This document shows, one piece after another, positions 52,701 to 61,774 of a stretch of 64,000 bases of DNA (positions are counted from its first letter, which is position 1; every line of letters begins with the position of its first letter). A program made the position numbers and the translations under genes. The DNA is from Tritrichomonas musculus (lineage: Eukaryota > Parabasalia > Tritrichomonadida > Tritrichomonadidae). The notes beneath the pieces were generated by a model. That model was not told the origin of the DNA. It was given only the letters and a program-made list of their open reading frames with translations, and searched no databases. The DNA lies in the NCBI GenBank assembly GCA_039105265.1, contig JAPFFF010000019.1, positions 62,001 to 126,000 of the forward strand, in the 5' to 3' direction.

Positions 52701-53886
52701 CTACAATGGACAAGATTCAGTAAGCATTGGAGGAGTCTTTGTTTCTGAAGTAACAAAAATTTCAGAAGAACAAATTTTAACAAAAAATGTTTTCTCTAAC
52801 ATTGACAATGGAATTGGTTCAATTCCATTTTATCATGCAAACCATTCAGGTATTCGTCTCCCTGATAAAACGCCAGCACCACTTCCAACGATTCATGCAA
52901 CTCCAATTGAAGAAAATTGGATACAAGCAGATCAAGAAGAAAAAAGATGTGTTAAGGTAAAAGATCCATTTGCTGAATCTGATAGGGACATAGTTGTTAA
53001 TGTTGTAGCTTCTGTTTTTGAAGGCATGAATGAAATTAATGGATCTGCGATTCATTTGATTAACTGTGGTCTTTCTTGTTCGAATGATTGTGAATTTATT
53101 AATTGTGGTAACGAAGGAAGCGTTGGTGGTGCAATTTACATCTATAATGCAAATGAAATTCTAAATAAAGTTGATATGACTGGATTGACATTTAATTCAT
53201 GTCATGCTGATTATGGTGGTGCTGTCTTCATTTATTCAAGTTCGTACTTAAATACAGTCACAATCACTCGTTGCAAATTCACTCAAAATCGCGTAAATCA
53301 AAAAGGTCCTTCTGATGATTACACAGGCGGAAGTGCAATATTCCTTTCGGTGAGAAATGGTGTAATTATCGGTTGTAGATTCACTCAAAATAATGGACCT
53401 GGTGGAAGTGTGAAGATAATTAGTGATTTCAAGGAAAGTTCGTCTCTTTTGTTGAATGATCATTCAATTCATGTGAAAAATTGCATCTTTAATGAGAATA
53501 AAGAGTCAATCTTTTACTTGGCTTCTAAAGAGGGATCTGCTGTTGAGGTGACAAATTGTTTGTTTACTGGAAAATTAAATAAAAATGATCATCATATAAA
53601 TGGAATGATCATCGATAAAACGGCACCAAAAATTGTCATCAAATCTTGCAAGTTCAATGACGACGATTTCAGTAAAGTTGTGCCTAAAAATGGCCAGTTT
53701 GCAAGCATTGATGCGAAAACATTGGAGTTTGGAAGTAATGATTCATTTTCTTGGAAATCAGTTGCATTGATTGTTGTGCCTTCATTGGCTGCAGTGGTTG
53801 CACTCTTGATGATCGTTTTAAAGAGAACTGGCGCAAGATCAATCAGCAATGAAGAAGATGGCATTTCACAAGATGAAACAATTTAA
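49708..53886 (+). CDS. Pmp-like beta-helix surface protein, type I membrane
   Basis: About 1392 residues from the ATG at 49708, which gives a clean signal peptide (MIKVLLLIGFIKLSAQA). The long ectodomain is rich in the paired motifs GGAI/GGAV and FxxN (for example CTFENN, CVFKGN, CKFTQN), the hallmark of chlamydial polymorphic membrane proteins; Pmp-like proteins are known on the surface of Trichomonas. The region folds most plausibly as a right-handed parallel beta-helix. It contains a ~520-residue tandem duplication (DNA period about 1.55 kb; starts near 49.87 and 51.42 kb), the halves joined by a Pro/Thr-rich linker, then a partial third segment. A membrane helix lies near 1349-1371, with a 21-residue acidic tail. 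Probably a cell-surface adhesion or contact protein. Confidence 0.88.
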   Translation: MIKVLLLIGFIKLSAQAEKLDHELQDPIKREIRDTVSLINQNFENDIKDQIVPNGNSNEISGCVFKNIVTTESGMNNFIKVEGPLSFYNNVIESDELLSKQPGLMWYNINSKLSIVNCSFIKHNTQSSTDAHILTIDGDNNPSVIFESCKFIDCSNSATKTLIKLGNTECTINFTDCLITFNEPSKSCKIITGVNPNVIFDRCNIHNPGQNAIHLNMNSATLKGQFKFTNNVVKTVKKNFVEITQSSASIEMNGNTFDDVTLNNEYFIHIIHTQTKINLNSNTFSHFTTEGSNELKAGGISTFFENPAQGTYAAFSLTYDSCSFIDIKNERQTGSSSYGGAIQFGFGNYLASLSVTISNCVFKENEARKHGGALAIQTQGAVLINNCTFENNKISSSSSLLLDDKAEGKGGAIYLNPSFTQDGSEKKMIQAKIENCKFSLNVASGGYAIYIDGKEDLTTNFSITNNKFFNNHDGKGGQCTHAAIDSEVLILNKEQIENENDFSVVENGFGSKLIIFVDHSGNLLPDPTSTPRATQPPTPEPVEGTVTNFIDKVFEGTNFSVQIRPGSTNKNDIQNVKQVSGCLFKNIRKLSNSMNNFIQVLGDSLFFNNIIENDEIQSDEPGVIWLNSNIKFTIQNCKFIRASSRYSSGDANIITVDYDNNPTVIFESCEFIDCAYKPNEALVLFKNDGPTVSFIDCIITFSQTGCQLVRSMNPQVVFDRCQITGCVSNAINLTKVPTSKTGTFQFTNNIVKKQTNNLINIVNLLKSPEISNNLFEDVTLDNEYLIRIENNLYNLELSYNTFSRITTSSNSETFCGGFSCFMPSSATKSATSTVKLTYDNCNFYDIKNLHSKKPYYQGGAVQCGFTADLVDLDLTITNCVFKGNRAFKHGGAVAIQVQGAVTIRNCTFEENKANYRDNNAKLLLYEDNTDKKEEGRGGAIYVNPTFVIDNDDKFLQKLIIDNCTFKRNVAYDGYAIYIEGLDEGSTSYQITNNNFFNNYNGQDSVSIGGVFVSEVTKISEEQILTKNVFSNIDNGIGSIPFYHANHSGIRLPDKTPAPLPTIHATPIEENWIQADQEEKRCVKVKDPFAESDRDIVVNVVASVFEGMNEINGSAIHLINCGLSCSNDCEFINCGNEGSVGGAIYIYNANEILNKVDMTGLTFNSCHADYGGAVFIYSSSYLNTVTITRCKFTQNRVNQKGPSDDYTGGSAIFLSVRNGVIIGCRFTQNNGPGGSVKIISDFKESSSLLLNDHSIHVKNCIFNENKESIFYLASKEGSAVEVTNCLFTGKLNKNDHHINGMIIDKTAPKIVIKSCKFNDDDFSKVVPKNGQFASIDAKTLEFGSNDSFSWKSVALIVVPSLAAVVALLMIVLKRTGARSISNEEDGISQDETI

Positions 53887-54201
53887 AATTATTCATTATT
53901 AATGAATAAATTAATGATTTTTTTAAGCTTTTTTTTATTATTTTTATTTATTTCAGTTCGTGAATTATCACTTGTGGTTCTTGGAAATTTGAATAAATAA
54001 TTTGATTTTGATTTAAATCAAAAAAAAATAGAAATAGTGGAGGAAATGATATATAATCATATTTCTGATTGTTACCTTTAAAAATTTGTTGATCAAAAGG
54101 TTTTCAACTGTAGATCACTGTAAAAAATTTATTTATGTATTTGAGTTTGCAATTTAATATTGTCAATAAGTAAAAATATAATAATTTAAAGCAATCAATA
54201 A
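53887..54201. other. intergenic, upstream of tRNA
   Basis: AT-rich. No gene or repeat is seen. Confidence 0.55.
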
Positions 54202-54275
54202 GCCTTCGTAGCTCAACCGGCTAGAGCATAAGACTCTTAATCTTGGGGTTGCGGGTTCGAGTCCCGCCGGAGGCT
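54202..54275 (+). tRNA. tRNA-Lys (anticodon CTT)
   Basis: A complete cloverleaf. The acceptor stem GCCTTCG/CGGAGGC has one T-G pair; the D-arm GCTC...GAGC, anticodon stem TAAGA/TCTTG and T-arm GCGGG-TTCGAGT-CCCGC are all paired. The anticodon loop CTCTTAA gives anticodon CTT, reading AAG (Lys). There is no intron and no encoded CCA. The discriminator base reads T (54275), unusual for tRNA-Lys; it can pair with A54201, forming an eighth acceptor pair. The internal A and B boxes are intact. Confidence 0.96.
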
Positions 54276-54285
54276 CAGAACTTCA

Positions 54286-54293
54286 TTTTTTTT
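54286..54293 (+). terminator. RNA polymerase III terminator
   Basis: An eight-T run starts 10 bases after the end of the tRNA-Lys gene, as expected for Pol III termination. Confidence 0.85.
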
Positions 54294-54868
54294 GACAAAA
54301 TATTTTAATAATATACAATTTAATTCTGTAAATAACTATTTTATCTGTCTACAAATGAATATTAGATAAATATATTATATAATGTAACTAAATAATCATT
54401 TTTTGATTGTAAATATAAAATATATATCAAGAAAAATGCATTTTGTATGAAAAATTCTTCAAATTTTTGGTACATCGAAAATTTAACCATAATAATATAT
54501 GTTTTTCTTGATGTGAATAATAATTTTCTTTATTATTTTAAAACAAATCAATATTTTAATTAGTTTTATGAATTATATTAAAAAATAATGTATGTTTAGC
54601 CAAAAACGATTGAGAAAAGTTGAATTTTTATATAAAAAATTTTATCGAAAAAAGTATAAATTTTCGATCTACCAAATTTTTTTTTTAAAATATAAAAAAA
54701 AAAAAAAAGCAGCTAGTTAGTCAGCTAAAGCATGAGCCTCTTATTCTTGTGGATGAGATACTTTTTTTTTTTTTTTTAATTTGAAATAATTTTAAACATC
54801 AAAATAAATAATTATTTTTTTATTATTAATAATAAATAAAAACAATATAAAATCACTTATTACATCAG
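54294..54868. other. intergenic, with tRNA relic
   Basis: AT-rich gap with A and T runs. The only recognisable item is the tRNA-Lys relic at 54708-54761. Confidence 0.55.
54708..54761 (+). pseudogene. tRNA-Lys pseudogene (5' two thirds)
   Basis: Sequence from the D-arm through the anticodon arm matches the tRNA-Lys at 54202: TAGTTAGTCAGCTAAAGCAT against TAGCTCAACCGGCTAGAGCAT, then TGAGCCTCTTATTCTTGTGG against TAAGACTCTTAATCTTGGGG. The acceptor and T-arms are not kept, so it cannot fold. It is preceded by an A run (about 15 A) and followed by a T run. Confidence 0.75.
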
Positions 54869-57800
54869 CTAATTAGTGTTGCTGTTATATAAAAGTTGAG
54901 CAACAGCGTCTTGGGTTGTTTGATGATTGTAAGCGCAAAGCATCTTACGTATGGCTTGATCAGATTCTGATAATTTCGTCACAATATCTTTAATTTTTTC
55001 AATTAAATTCTTATACAATTTAACATTATCGTTTGAAGAGCCAGAAACGCCCATTGTTGATGCTGGTGAAACTATTGTTCTAAAAGCGTTGACTGCAAAC
55101 ATAATGATATTGCGCTGTTCAGCTTCATTATGAGCAATTTGCTTGTCCATTTGCTCTTTATATTTGGATTCAATTGTGAGAATTTGAGTTTTAACAGAAG
55201 CATCAATAATTAATCTTTCTCTTTCTAATTGTTCTTTAATTGCATTAGCTTCATTTGATAATTTATTTTTTTCATTTATTAAAGTTTTTATGTTCATATT
55301 TAATTCTTTAATCTTTTCATCTTTCATTTTCAATTGTTTAATGACTTTTTGAAGATCATTTCGACTTTGTTCATTTTGTTGCTTTATTTGCTCAATTGTT
55401 TGATCAAATGATTTTTGAAGATTATTTTTAGCCGTCTCATATTTGGTAGATATAACAGATTCTATTTGTGAATTTTGTTGAGTTAATTTAATATTTTCTT
55501 GAGCTAATTGATCATTCGAATTCTTTTGAGTTGAAATTATTTGCTGAGATTTTGCTAACTCATTTTCAATTTTTTTGATTTGTTTGGTAAGATCATCATT
55601 TTTCTTTTCTAGGTGTTGTATATGTGCCTTATAACTTTCAACGGCACTGGTAAACTTGTTTTTCATTGTTTCTACTTCTTCATTGCTATTAAATGAGATA
55701 TCTTCTCTTTTAAGGAATTGTGTGGTCGATACTTCAGATAAATTTGTATTTTGTAAATCTGTATGCAGTTGCTTATTTTCTTTCTTCAACTGTGAAATGT
55801 GAGATGATTTATCATTGATTTGATGTTCTAGTTCAGAATTCTTTGATTGTAAACTCATGATTTCTTGTTTGTTTTTAGCCTCATTTAATTTGCATTTCTT
55901 TAAAAGAGCTTTGCTTTCTGAATAATATGATTTATACTTTTTAGATATTTGCTGAAAGCCATTTTGTGCTGCTATAAGTTCGTTTTTCATTTCATTAATT
56001 ATAGGAATTAATTCGCAGAAATTCGAAGAGTAGCCGTTTGCATTGTTAAAGTTTGCGATTTGGCCGATATTCGTCAGAACTGAAATTAATTGATCTCGTT
56101 CTCTTGTGGCTGAAACAAATTTTGCTTTGCAATCTGTTATTAAATCAATGATTAATTTGCAGCAATCCTGGCTTTTATCACAATTATTGAATAAATCATC
56201 AAACGTCATTGGATTCTGATCATTAAGGGCGATTGATACATCAATAATAAATTGGTTGATTCTATTTCGAATGATGCTTTCATTCTGAAAATATGAATCA
56301 CACTTTTCTTGAAATTCACCAATCTTTTTATTGTAATAATTATAAATTGCCCGGAAAATGAATTCAATTTTGGATGGTGCCTGTAATGCAGTATTTGTTG
56401 CTATTTTCATAATATCGTTTGATAATGCAGGTTCAAAATATTTAGTTTTAAATGCCGATGGAGGTAAGAAATCATCAACTGTAGGAATGTATGTTCCTTC
56501 CATCTTAACGACATAATCGTTATACGTAACTTTAAGCTTTTGAAGTTCATCTTCAAGACTTGAAACTTGATTCTTTAAATCAACTATCACCAAAGATTGT
56601 TCAGTGCTATGTAACTCTGCTTGCTTGATTTCAAGATGTAATTGGGCAATCTCATCATCTTTCTTTTCTAATATTTTGGATTGCTTCTCTAAGAAGATAT
56701 GTTTTTGTTCTTTATATTTGGGTGAGCTGTTTCCTTTTTCATGAAGGGTTTTTCTTAAGGCATCATTTTCAGATTTTATTTCAGAGTGAATGACTTTTAA
56801 CGAATTTAATTCATTTTCAATTTTCTGATACTTAATTTGTTCATTTTGAAGTTGATTTTCTTTGCTTCTTAGCTGATCTTCTATTGTTTTGCTTTTTCTT
56901 TCAGCTGATAATTGCTTTTGGGTTAAATCTGCAATTTTTTCATGTAAATGATCTATTTCATCCTTTAATAAAGCTTTTTCATTAGAAGATTTTTTGTGAT
57001 CAAAATCTTTTTTAAACTCAACTTTAGTTTCTTTAATTGGTTCTATAGCTGATGAAATAGAGTGATCAAGTAATGCAGACTGTGATCTGTTCGCATATTT
57101 TAATTCATTGTTTTTAACTTTTAATACAGAAATAGTATCTCTTGACGAATTAATTTCTTGATTTAGTCTGTTAACAGTTGATTGTAAATTTCTAATTGAT
57201 TCTTTTGCTGTATGATCTCTTTCATTCATTTCTTTTCTCAAGTGGTCAATTTGACTTTGATAAGATGCTATTTCTCTTTTATGAGCTGATTGAACTCGAT
57301 CAAGCTCATCAGACAGGCTCTTGTACTCACTTGATCGTGTCTTTAATTTTTTCTTTAAAGCTTTAAGTTTTTCTTTGTTGTCTGATTCTAATCCTACATT
57401 TGGATTAATCTGTGTGATATTAATATTTTTATTATCATTTTGAGTATTATTATTGTTACTTTCAGTTTTTATTGGGATTGGCTCTTTTTGAAAAAACGTG
57501 ATCATATCATCAAGGTTTGAAAATGTAATCTTAAAGTAAAAGCCAGCTGCTTCAAGAGCTCTCTGAATTTGGCTTGCTAGAACTTTTTGAGCCAATTTTA
57601 AATCATTATACTCATTGCCCATTTCAGAAAGTTGTTCTTCAAGTGATTCAATTTGAGATTGAAAAGCTTGTGCTATTTTACTTTTTTCTACTTGAACATT
57701 ATTGCCTTCATTTTGAACATGGAGTGAATATTGTTTCTTTTGATTTTCTAGTGATTCAGAAAGATCAGCGTTAGCTTTCACTGCGATTTCAAGACGTCGG

Positions 57801-58027
57801 GTCATCTCTTCTTTTTCATTGGTTAAATCAAGAATTTGCTTTGTAAGTTTTGCGTTTTCATCTTTTATTTTATCTATTGTTGTATGAATTTGTACGGCTT
57901 CTTCAAATTGTGCTTTAAGCATAATAACTTCTTTTTTGAGTTGCTCATTCTGTTCTTCAGTAGTAAAATTCTGTATTGTTGATATTAAAAATGATTCGGA
58001 ATCTCCCGAGTGCGTTTCCTCTTCCAT
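54869..58027 (-). CDS. long coiled-coil protein
   Basis: A 1052-residue protein that is almost entirely coiled coil (Glu/Lys/Gln/Leu heptads) at about residues 25-520 and 600-960, with a less regular break near 525-600. An Asn-rich stretch lies near 190-220. The last ~50 residues (KLYKNLIEKIKDIVTKLSES...) are a short helical tail. No motor, GRIP or other recognisable domain is present. Such proteins act as tethers or structural rods at the Golgi, centrosome or cytoskeleton; which applies is unknown. It is divergent from the thioredoxin-like gene (about 207 bp between starts), with TTAAACGG at 58047-58054 in the gap. Confidence 0.87.
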   Translation of the reverse strand: MEEETHSGDSESFLISTIQNFTTEEQNEQLKKEVIMLKAQFEEAVQIHTTIDKIKDENAKLTKQILDLTNEKEEMTRRLEIAVKANADLSESLENQKKQYSLHVQNEGNNVQVEKSKIAQAFQSQIESLEEQLSEMGNEYNDLKLAQKVLASQIQRALEAAGFYFKITFSNLDDMITFFQKEPIPIKTESNNNNTQNDNKNINITQINPNVGLESDNKEKLKALKKKLKTRSSEYKSLSDELDRVQSAHKREIASYQSQIDHLRKEMNERDHTAKESIRNLQSTVNRLNQEINSSRDTISVLKVKNNELKYANRSQSALLDHSISSAIEPIKETKVEFKKDFDHKKSSNEKALLKDEIDHLHEKIADLTQKQLSAERKSKTIEDQLRSKENQLQNEQIKYQKIENELNSLKVIHSEIKSENDALRKTLHEKGNSSPKYKEQKHIFLEKQSKILEKKDDEIAQLHLEIKQAELHSTEQSLVIVDLKNQVSSLEDELQKLKVTYNDYVVKMEGTYIPTVDDFLPPSAFKTKYFEPALSNDIMKIATNTALQAPSKIEFIFRAIYNYYNKKIGEFQEKCDSYFQNESIIRNRINQFIIDVSIALNDQNPMTFDDLFNNCDKSQDCCKLIIDLITDCKAKFVSATRERDQLISVLTNIGQIANFNNANGYSSNFCELIPIINEMKNELIAAQNGFQQISKKYKSYYSESKALLKKCKLNEAKNKQEIMSLQSKNSELEHQINDKSSHISQLKKENKQLHTDLQNTNLSEVSTTQFLKREDISFNSNEEVETMKNKFTSAVESYKAHIQHLEKKNDDLTKQIKKIENELAKSQQIISTQKNSNDQLAQENIKLTQQNSQIESVISTKYETAKNNLQKSFDQTIEQIKQQNEQSRNDLQKVIKQLKMKDEKIKELNMNIKTLINEKNKLSNEANAIKEQLERERLIIDASVKTQILTIESKYKEQMDKQIAHNEAEQRNIIMFAVNAFRTIVSPASTMGVSGSSNDNVKLYKNLIEKIKDIVTKLSESDQAIRKMLCAYNHQTTQDAVAQLLYNSNTN

Positions 58028-58234
58028 TTAGATAAAAACGTAGTTGCCGTTTAATATTTATTTATGAAATATATTTTTCATTGAATTGATTCTGAAAGAT
58101 TTTCATTGAAAAGATTACTTTGCTCAAAGCTTTAAAAATCTTTATTTGAACCAATAATAAATAAAATCATGAAAAGTTTGAAAAATTTTTGAAATCAGAA
58201 TTTACAAGAATTTCAATATTTGAATGAATCCATA

Positions 58235-59581
58235 ATGAACGCTATTATTTTTGCTCTTTTTTTTTCAATTTTCCATCCATTTGAAAGCAAAAATGAATGG
58301 GAAATTATTCTTTTCAAGAAAACTAATTGCACATTATGTTATTTTGTAGAGTTAGAGTTTAAACGCACTGATCTGATATTCAATGGTCAAATTTCAAAAA
58401 AACGCCCTGGTAAAGGGCAAAACAAAAAAAATAACTTATCATTTTACATTATCGATTGTAATCGCCGCCAACGAATGTGTTCTTCATATGATTGCTTTGG
58501 TGTTCCAACCATTATTTTATCAAATAAAAAAAATAAACAAATATATCGGTATAATGATGAGAAATCAGCTTTATGTGAACGTTTAACTAAGTTTATAATA
58601 AATAAAACAAATATCCAGCCTAGGAACAAATATTATTTAGATATATTTAATGACATAACCAAGGAACAGAATGAAGAAATATTTGAAAATAAAATTGATG
58701 AAATGATCTCGCATTATATAGAATTAGATGTTGTTAATTTTTCTTATGTTCATCAATACGATGATTTATTACGTGTAAAGCATATTGTTTCAACAGGACG
58801 CTGCGTTGCACTTGCTCTTCCAATACATGGAATGATTCCTATTCACACAAGATTAATTTTTGATAATTTTTTTAAAGAGCATAATTTTTTTCCAATAGTC
58901 ATCCAAAATAGAAACAGTTATCGTTTAGAAGAAAATCTTAGGATTGAAGTAGATATTATACTTTTTACTAGCCGTGGAAGTTTTCCTGTTTATGTTAACA
59001 ATTCTATACCAAATATAATCGACTTCATTAATTATGTTTGTTTTGTTGAAGGACGGCAAAAACTTCGACAATTTGTAGAAATGATTATTCATGGGGAAAC
59101 ACAAAAAACAATCTCAATCATCGAAAACAATTTAATGATGCTAAAATCTCATAATTTTTCAAAATCCTCTTCAAAGAAAACTTCATCCTCAAGCATGCAA
59201 TCATCGCAGTCAAAAGAGAAGTATTCAACTGATTCAACGGATTCATCTGATTCAACATCCAAAATCCCAATTTCTTCTTCACCTGAGAATTTTGATGATC
59301 AGTTTAACAATTTGATTTTACCATATGAATTTAGACATTTTGCAGAGGAACCAGAGAAGTTAATTTCATTTGCTAAAATGATGTATGCAAATAACGATCT
59401 AATACATGTAATAAATAGTATCAATCAACTAAGAAACACAATAATGCATGGAAACATCAAAAAATCTATTGAAGAGAAGCTTTCACAAAGAATTATTGTA
59501 TTGAACGTCATCAAGCAGATATTTTTTGAAAATTTTATTAGCAAACGCTTGAAAAACGAAAAACCGTACCATCATATATAA
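58235..59581 (+). CDS. secreted thioredoxin-fold protein (PDI-like)
   Basis: About 448 residues from the first in-frame ATG at 58235. A signal peptide (MNAIIFALFFSIFHPFES) leads into a thioredoxin-like domain (about 20-120). It has an atypical active site NCTLC (C32, C35), a YIIDCNRRQRMCSSYDCFGVPT segment like the PDI pattern D-C....C..Y-x-V-x-(G/V)-PT, and the cis-proline at P91. The second half (about 140-310) may be a further, non-catalytic thioredoxin-like domain. A Ser/Lys-rich linker (about 315-350) precedes a helical C-terminus. No KDEL-type retention signal or membrane anchor is visible. The CTLC pair could support disulfide exchange in the ER or outside the cell, but the motif differs from CGHC and activity is uncertain. 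Confidence 0.78.
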   Translation: MNAIIFALFFSIFHPFESKNEWEIILFKKTNCTLCYFVELEFKRTDLIFNGQISKKRPGKGQNKKNNLSFYIIDCNRRQRMCSSYDCFGVPTIILSNKKNKQIYRYNDEKSALCERLTKFIINKTNIQPRNKYYLDIFNDITKEQNEEIFENKIDEMISHYIELDVVNFSYVHQYDDLLRVKHIVSTGRCVALALPIHGMIPIHTRLIFDNFFKEHNFFPIVIQNRNSYRLEENLRIEVDIILFTSRGSFPVYVNNSIPNIIDFINYVCFVEGRQKLRQFVEMIIHGETQKTISIIENNLMMLKSHNFSKSSSKKTSSSSMQSSQSKEKYSTDSTDSSDSTSKIPISSSPENFDDQFNNLILPYEFRHFAEEPEKLISFAKMMYANNDLIHVINSINQLRNTIMHGNIKKSIEEKLSQRIIVLNVIKQIFFENFISKRLKNEKPYHHI

Positions 59582-59779
59582 TATTAGCCTATATTTATTG
59601 TACTTTCTTTATTGTTATATATAAAATATATATTAAGTTTTATCTTTTGAAAATATTTGCAATTTTAATTAAATATTTAATTTTAAATTCATTATAATTA
59701 AATTTTGGTCTATTTGACATGACTTGCATTTCTTTCTCAACAGGATGATTGATGGGAATATAAAATTTCATATAACATG

Positions 59780-59785
59780 TCATTT
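59780..59785 (+). promoter_or_regulatory. initiator (Inr) of the SLY1-like gene
   Basis: TCATTT with the expected +1 A nine bases before the ATG at 59791. Sequence and spacing match the trichomonad TCA(+1)Y(T/A) initiator. Confidence 0.65.
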
Positions 59786-59790
59786 CTTGA

Positions 59791-61686
59791 ATGTTAAGGG
59801 AAAAGCAAAAGAAAAAAATATTAGAGATTCTCAACTGTAATTCGTCCCCTTCCAAAGAATCTGGTTTGGAATGGAAGATTTTAATATACGATGAAAGAGG
59901 TTCTTCTATAATTTCGTCAATTTTCGAAGATTTTTTTTCCTCTCCAAACGATGATTCATCAAAATCAATGAAAAATGATACCTCATATGACTTTGGCGTT
60001 ACTTATCATGCTCCTATTAGTGATACAAAAAACAGAACTCGAATTAGCGATGTACCAGCGATTTATTTCATTCTTCCAACAAAAGAAAATATTGAAATTT
60101 TAATTAATGACATTCATAGAAACTTGTATGATAAATTCTACATTAATTTTATTTCTTCAATCAAAAAAGATGATTTGCGAGAGTTTGCAAGACGTTTGGC
60201 TCAAGAAACTGATGGAAGCTCGATAGCTAAAATTTCTGATGCTTATCTTGACTTTTTATCATATGAGGAAGGTCGTTTCGAACTATTTGAAAATGATCAA
60301 GATTCTCTTTTTAAAAGTTTATATGGCCGTTCTCAGCAATTATCAGATTTACAAGTTTTTTGTGATCAAATAACCGATAAATTGTTATCCATTCTGGTGA
60401 CAAATAGTCAAGGGGTTCCTTTAATTCTTTCCAAAGGCGATTTATCTAAAGTATGCAGTGACATGTTAACTGAGAAAATACAGAATCTACTCCCTGATGA
60501 AGATGAAGACAGTAGTTTAACTTTGAAAGTTAAAAAGCAGCCATTTGGTTCAGCATCAAGTTCCCAGCGGCCAATCTTAGTGTTAACTGATAGAACAATT
60601 GATTTCTTAAGTATGGTTTATCATTGCAATACTTATGATTCGCTTCTTAATGATTTATTTGGTCTTAAAAATGATAAAAATGGCTTATTTATTGGTGGTA
60701 CACAAATTGATAAATCAACTGATAAATTTTGGATTGATAACAAGCACAAACCTATTGATGTTGTTTTTACACTCGTCAATGGCCTTTTCAAATCATTTAA
60801 ACGTGAATATTCAACAATTGATAAAAATCTTACACAAGCTATATCAAATATACAAAATATTAAATTATCTCAAGATTCATTAACAGCCCATACTAAACTT
60901 TGCGAAAATGTTCTTTCTGTTATAAAAGATCGGCGAATTAATGAGTTCTATCTTTCTGAAGTTGATATAATTTCAAAACCAAGTTTCAATTTTGTAGCTT
61001 CAGGTATAGATCAAGATTTAATTTTCCCAAATGGAAATAAAAAAGATACTCTAAAAGATGATAAATTGAGATTGCTCTCTGTCGCATACTTAGCAGATAC
61101 GATTACTGATTCCGCTCTGGTTTCTGAATACGGACAACTCTCAGATATGCGATTCCTAACTAATGTTGGTTATTACAAGACCTTTCGAAATCGAGCAAAC
61201 TCTGATCAATATGATGGAGGTTATGGTGAAGACCTTTTTACAAATTTAGTTGGAAGATTCAACACTTATAGAGGAAAAGGCAAAAATAACGAAGAAAAAG
61301 CTATTAACGAGTCAATGAAAATTTTGACTCATATGCCTGTTTCTGAATTAGCCCGAAAAGCTGTATCAGGTAGTTATGATGATTTTGTTATTAATGATGC
61401 ACTCAAGAATAAAAATAAGTCTAAATCTAAATCAAAAAGATTAAATGGAATGTCCAGTTCAAACTTGAATTTAAATGTAAATTCGAGTTCTCAATTATTG
61501 AGTGATTCCTTATCATCCAGAATGATGAATGTAATTGTATTTGTTGTTGGAGGTGGAAATTATAGTGAATTTGATGGAATTTATGGTGTTGGTGTTGAAA
61601 ATCAAGGAAAAGGCGTTGAGCTAACTTATGGATGCACAAAAATGCAGAGACCAACAGAATTCCTCCATGAACTGATGGAACTTTGA
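59791..61686 (+). CDS. SLY1: SLY1-like Sec1/Munc18 (SM) protein
   Basis: A 631-residue protein, close to the length of animal and yeast SLY1 (about 640-670). The N-terminus LEWKILIYDERGSSIISSIF, the PAIYFILPTKENIEILINDIHRNLYDKFYINFIS segment, RPILVLTDRTIDFLSMVYH and the late VIVFVVGGGNYSEF motif are characteristic of the SM family and most like SLY1/SCFD1. SM proteins bind syntaxins and assembled SNAREs; SLY1 works with Sed5/syntaxin 5 in ER-Golgi transport. A Lys/Ser/Asn-rich insert near residues 535-565 is lineage-specific. A good initiator precedes the ATG. Confidence 0.92.
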   Translation: MLREKQKKKILEILNCNSSPSKESGLEWKILIYDERGSSIISSIFEDFFSSPNDDSSKSMKNDTSYDFGVTYHAPISDTKNRTRISDVPAIYFILPTKENIEILINDIHRNLYDKFYINFISSIKKDDLREFARRLAQETDGSSIAKISDAYLDFLSYEEGRFELFENDQDSLFKSLYGRSQQLSDLQVFCDQITDKLLSILVTNSQGVPLILSKGDLSKVCSDMLTEKIQNLLPDEDEDSSLTLKVKKQPFGSASSSQRPILVLTDRTIDFLSMVYHCNTYDSLLNDLFGLKNDKNGLFIGGTQIDKSTDKFWIDNKHKPIDVVFTLVNGLFKSFKREYSTIDKNLTQAISNIQNIKLSQDSLTAHTKLCENVLSVIKDRRINEFYLSEVDIISKPSFNFVASGIDQDLIFPNGNKKDTLKDDKLRLLSVAYLADTITDSALVSEYGQLSDMRFLTNVGYYKTFRNRANSDQYDGGYGEDLFTNLVGRFNTYRGKGKNNEEKAINESMKILTHMPVSELARKAVSGSYDDFVINDALKNKNKSKSKSKRLNGMSSSNLNLNVNSSSQLLSDSLSSRMMNVIVFVVGGGNYSEFDGIYGVGVENQGKGVELTYGCTKMQRPTEFLHELMEL

Positions 61687-61774
61687 AATTGACTCATTAA
61701 TCTATTTATTTATTTGTTTTTTATATTGTAGATTTTTGGTAAATGCAAACTCAATTACAAATTTATAATTTTTC

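Noticed and set aside
54869-58027. Calling the long coiled-coil protein a viral inclusion-type protein, as such proteins are often labelled
   Set aside because: That label comes from general coiled-coil similarity; nothing here indicates viral origin.
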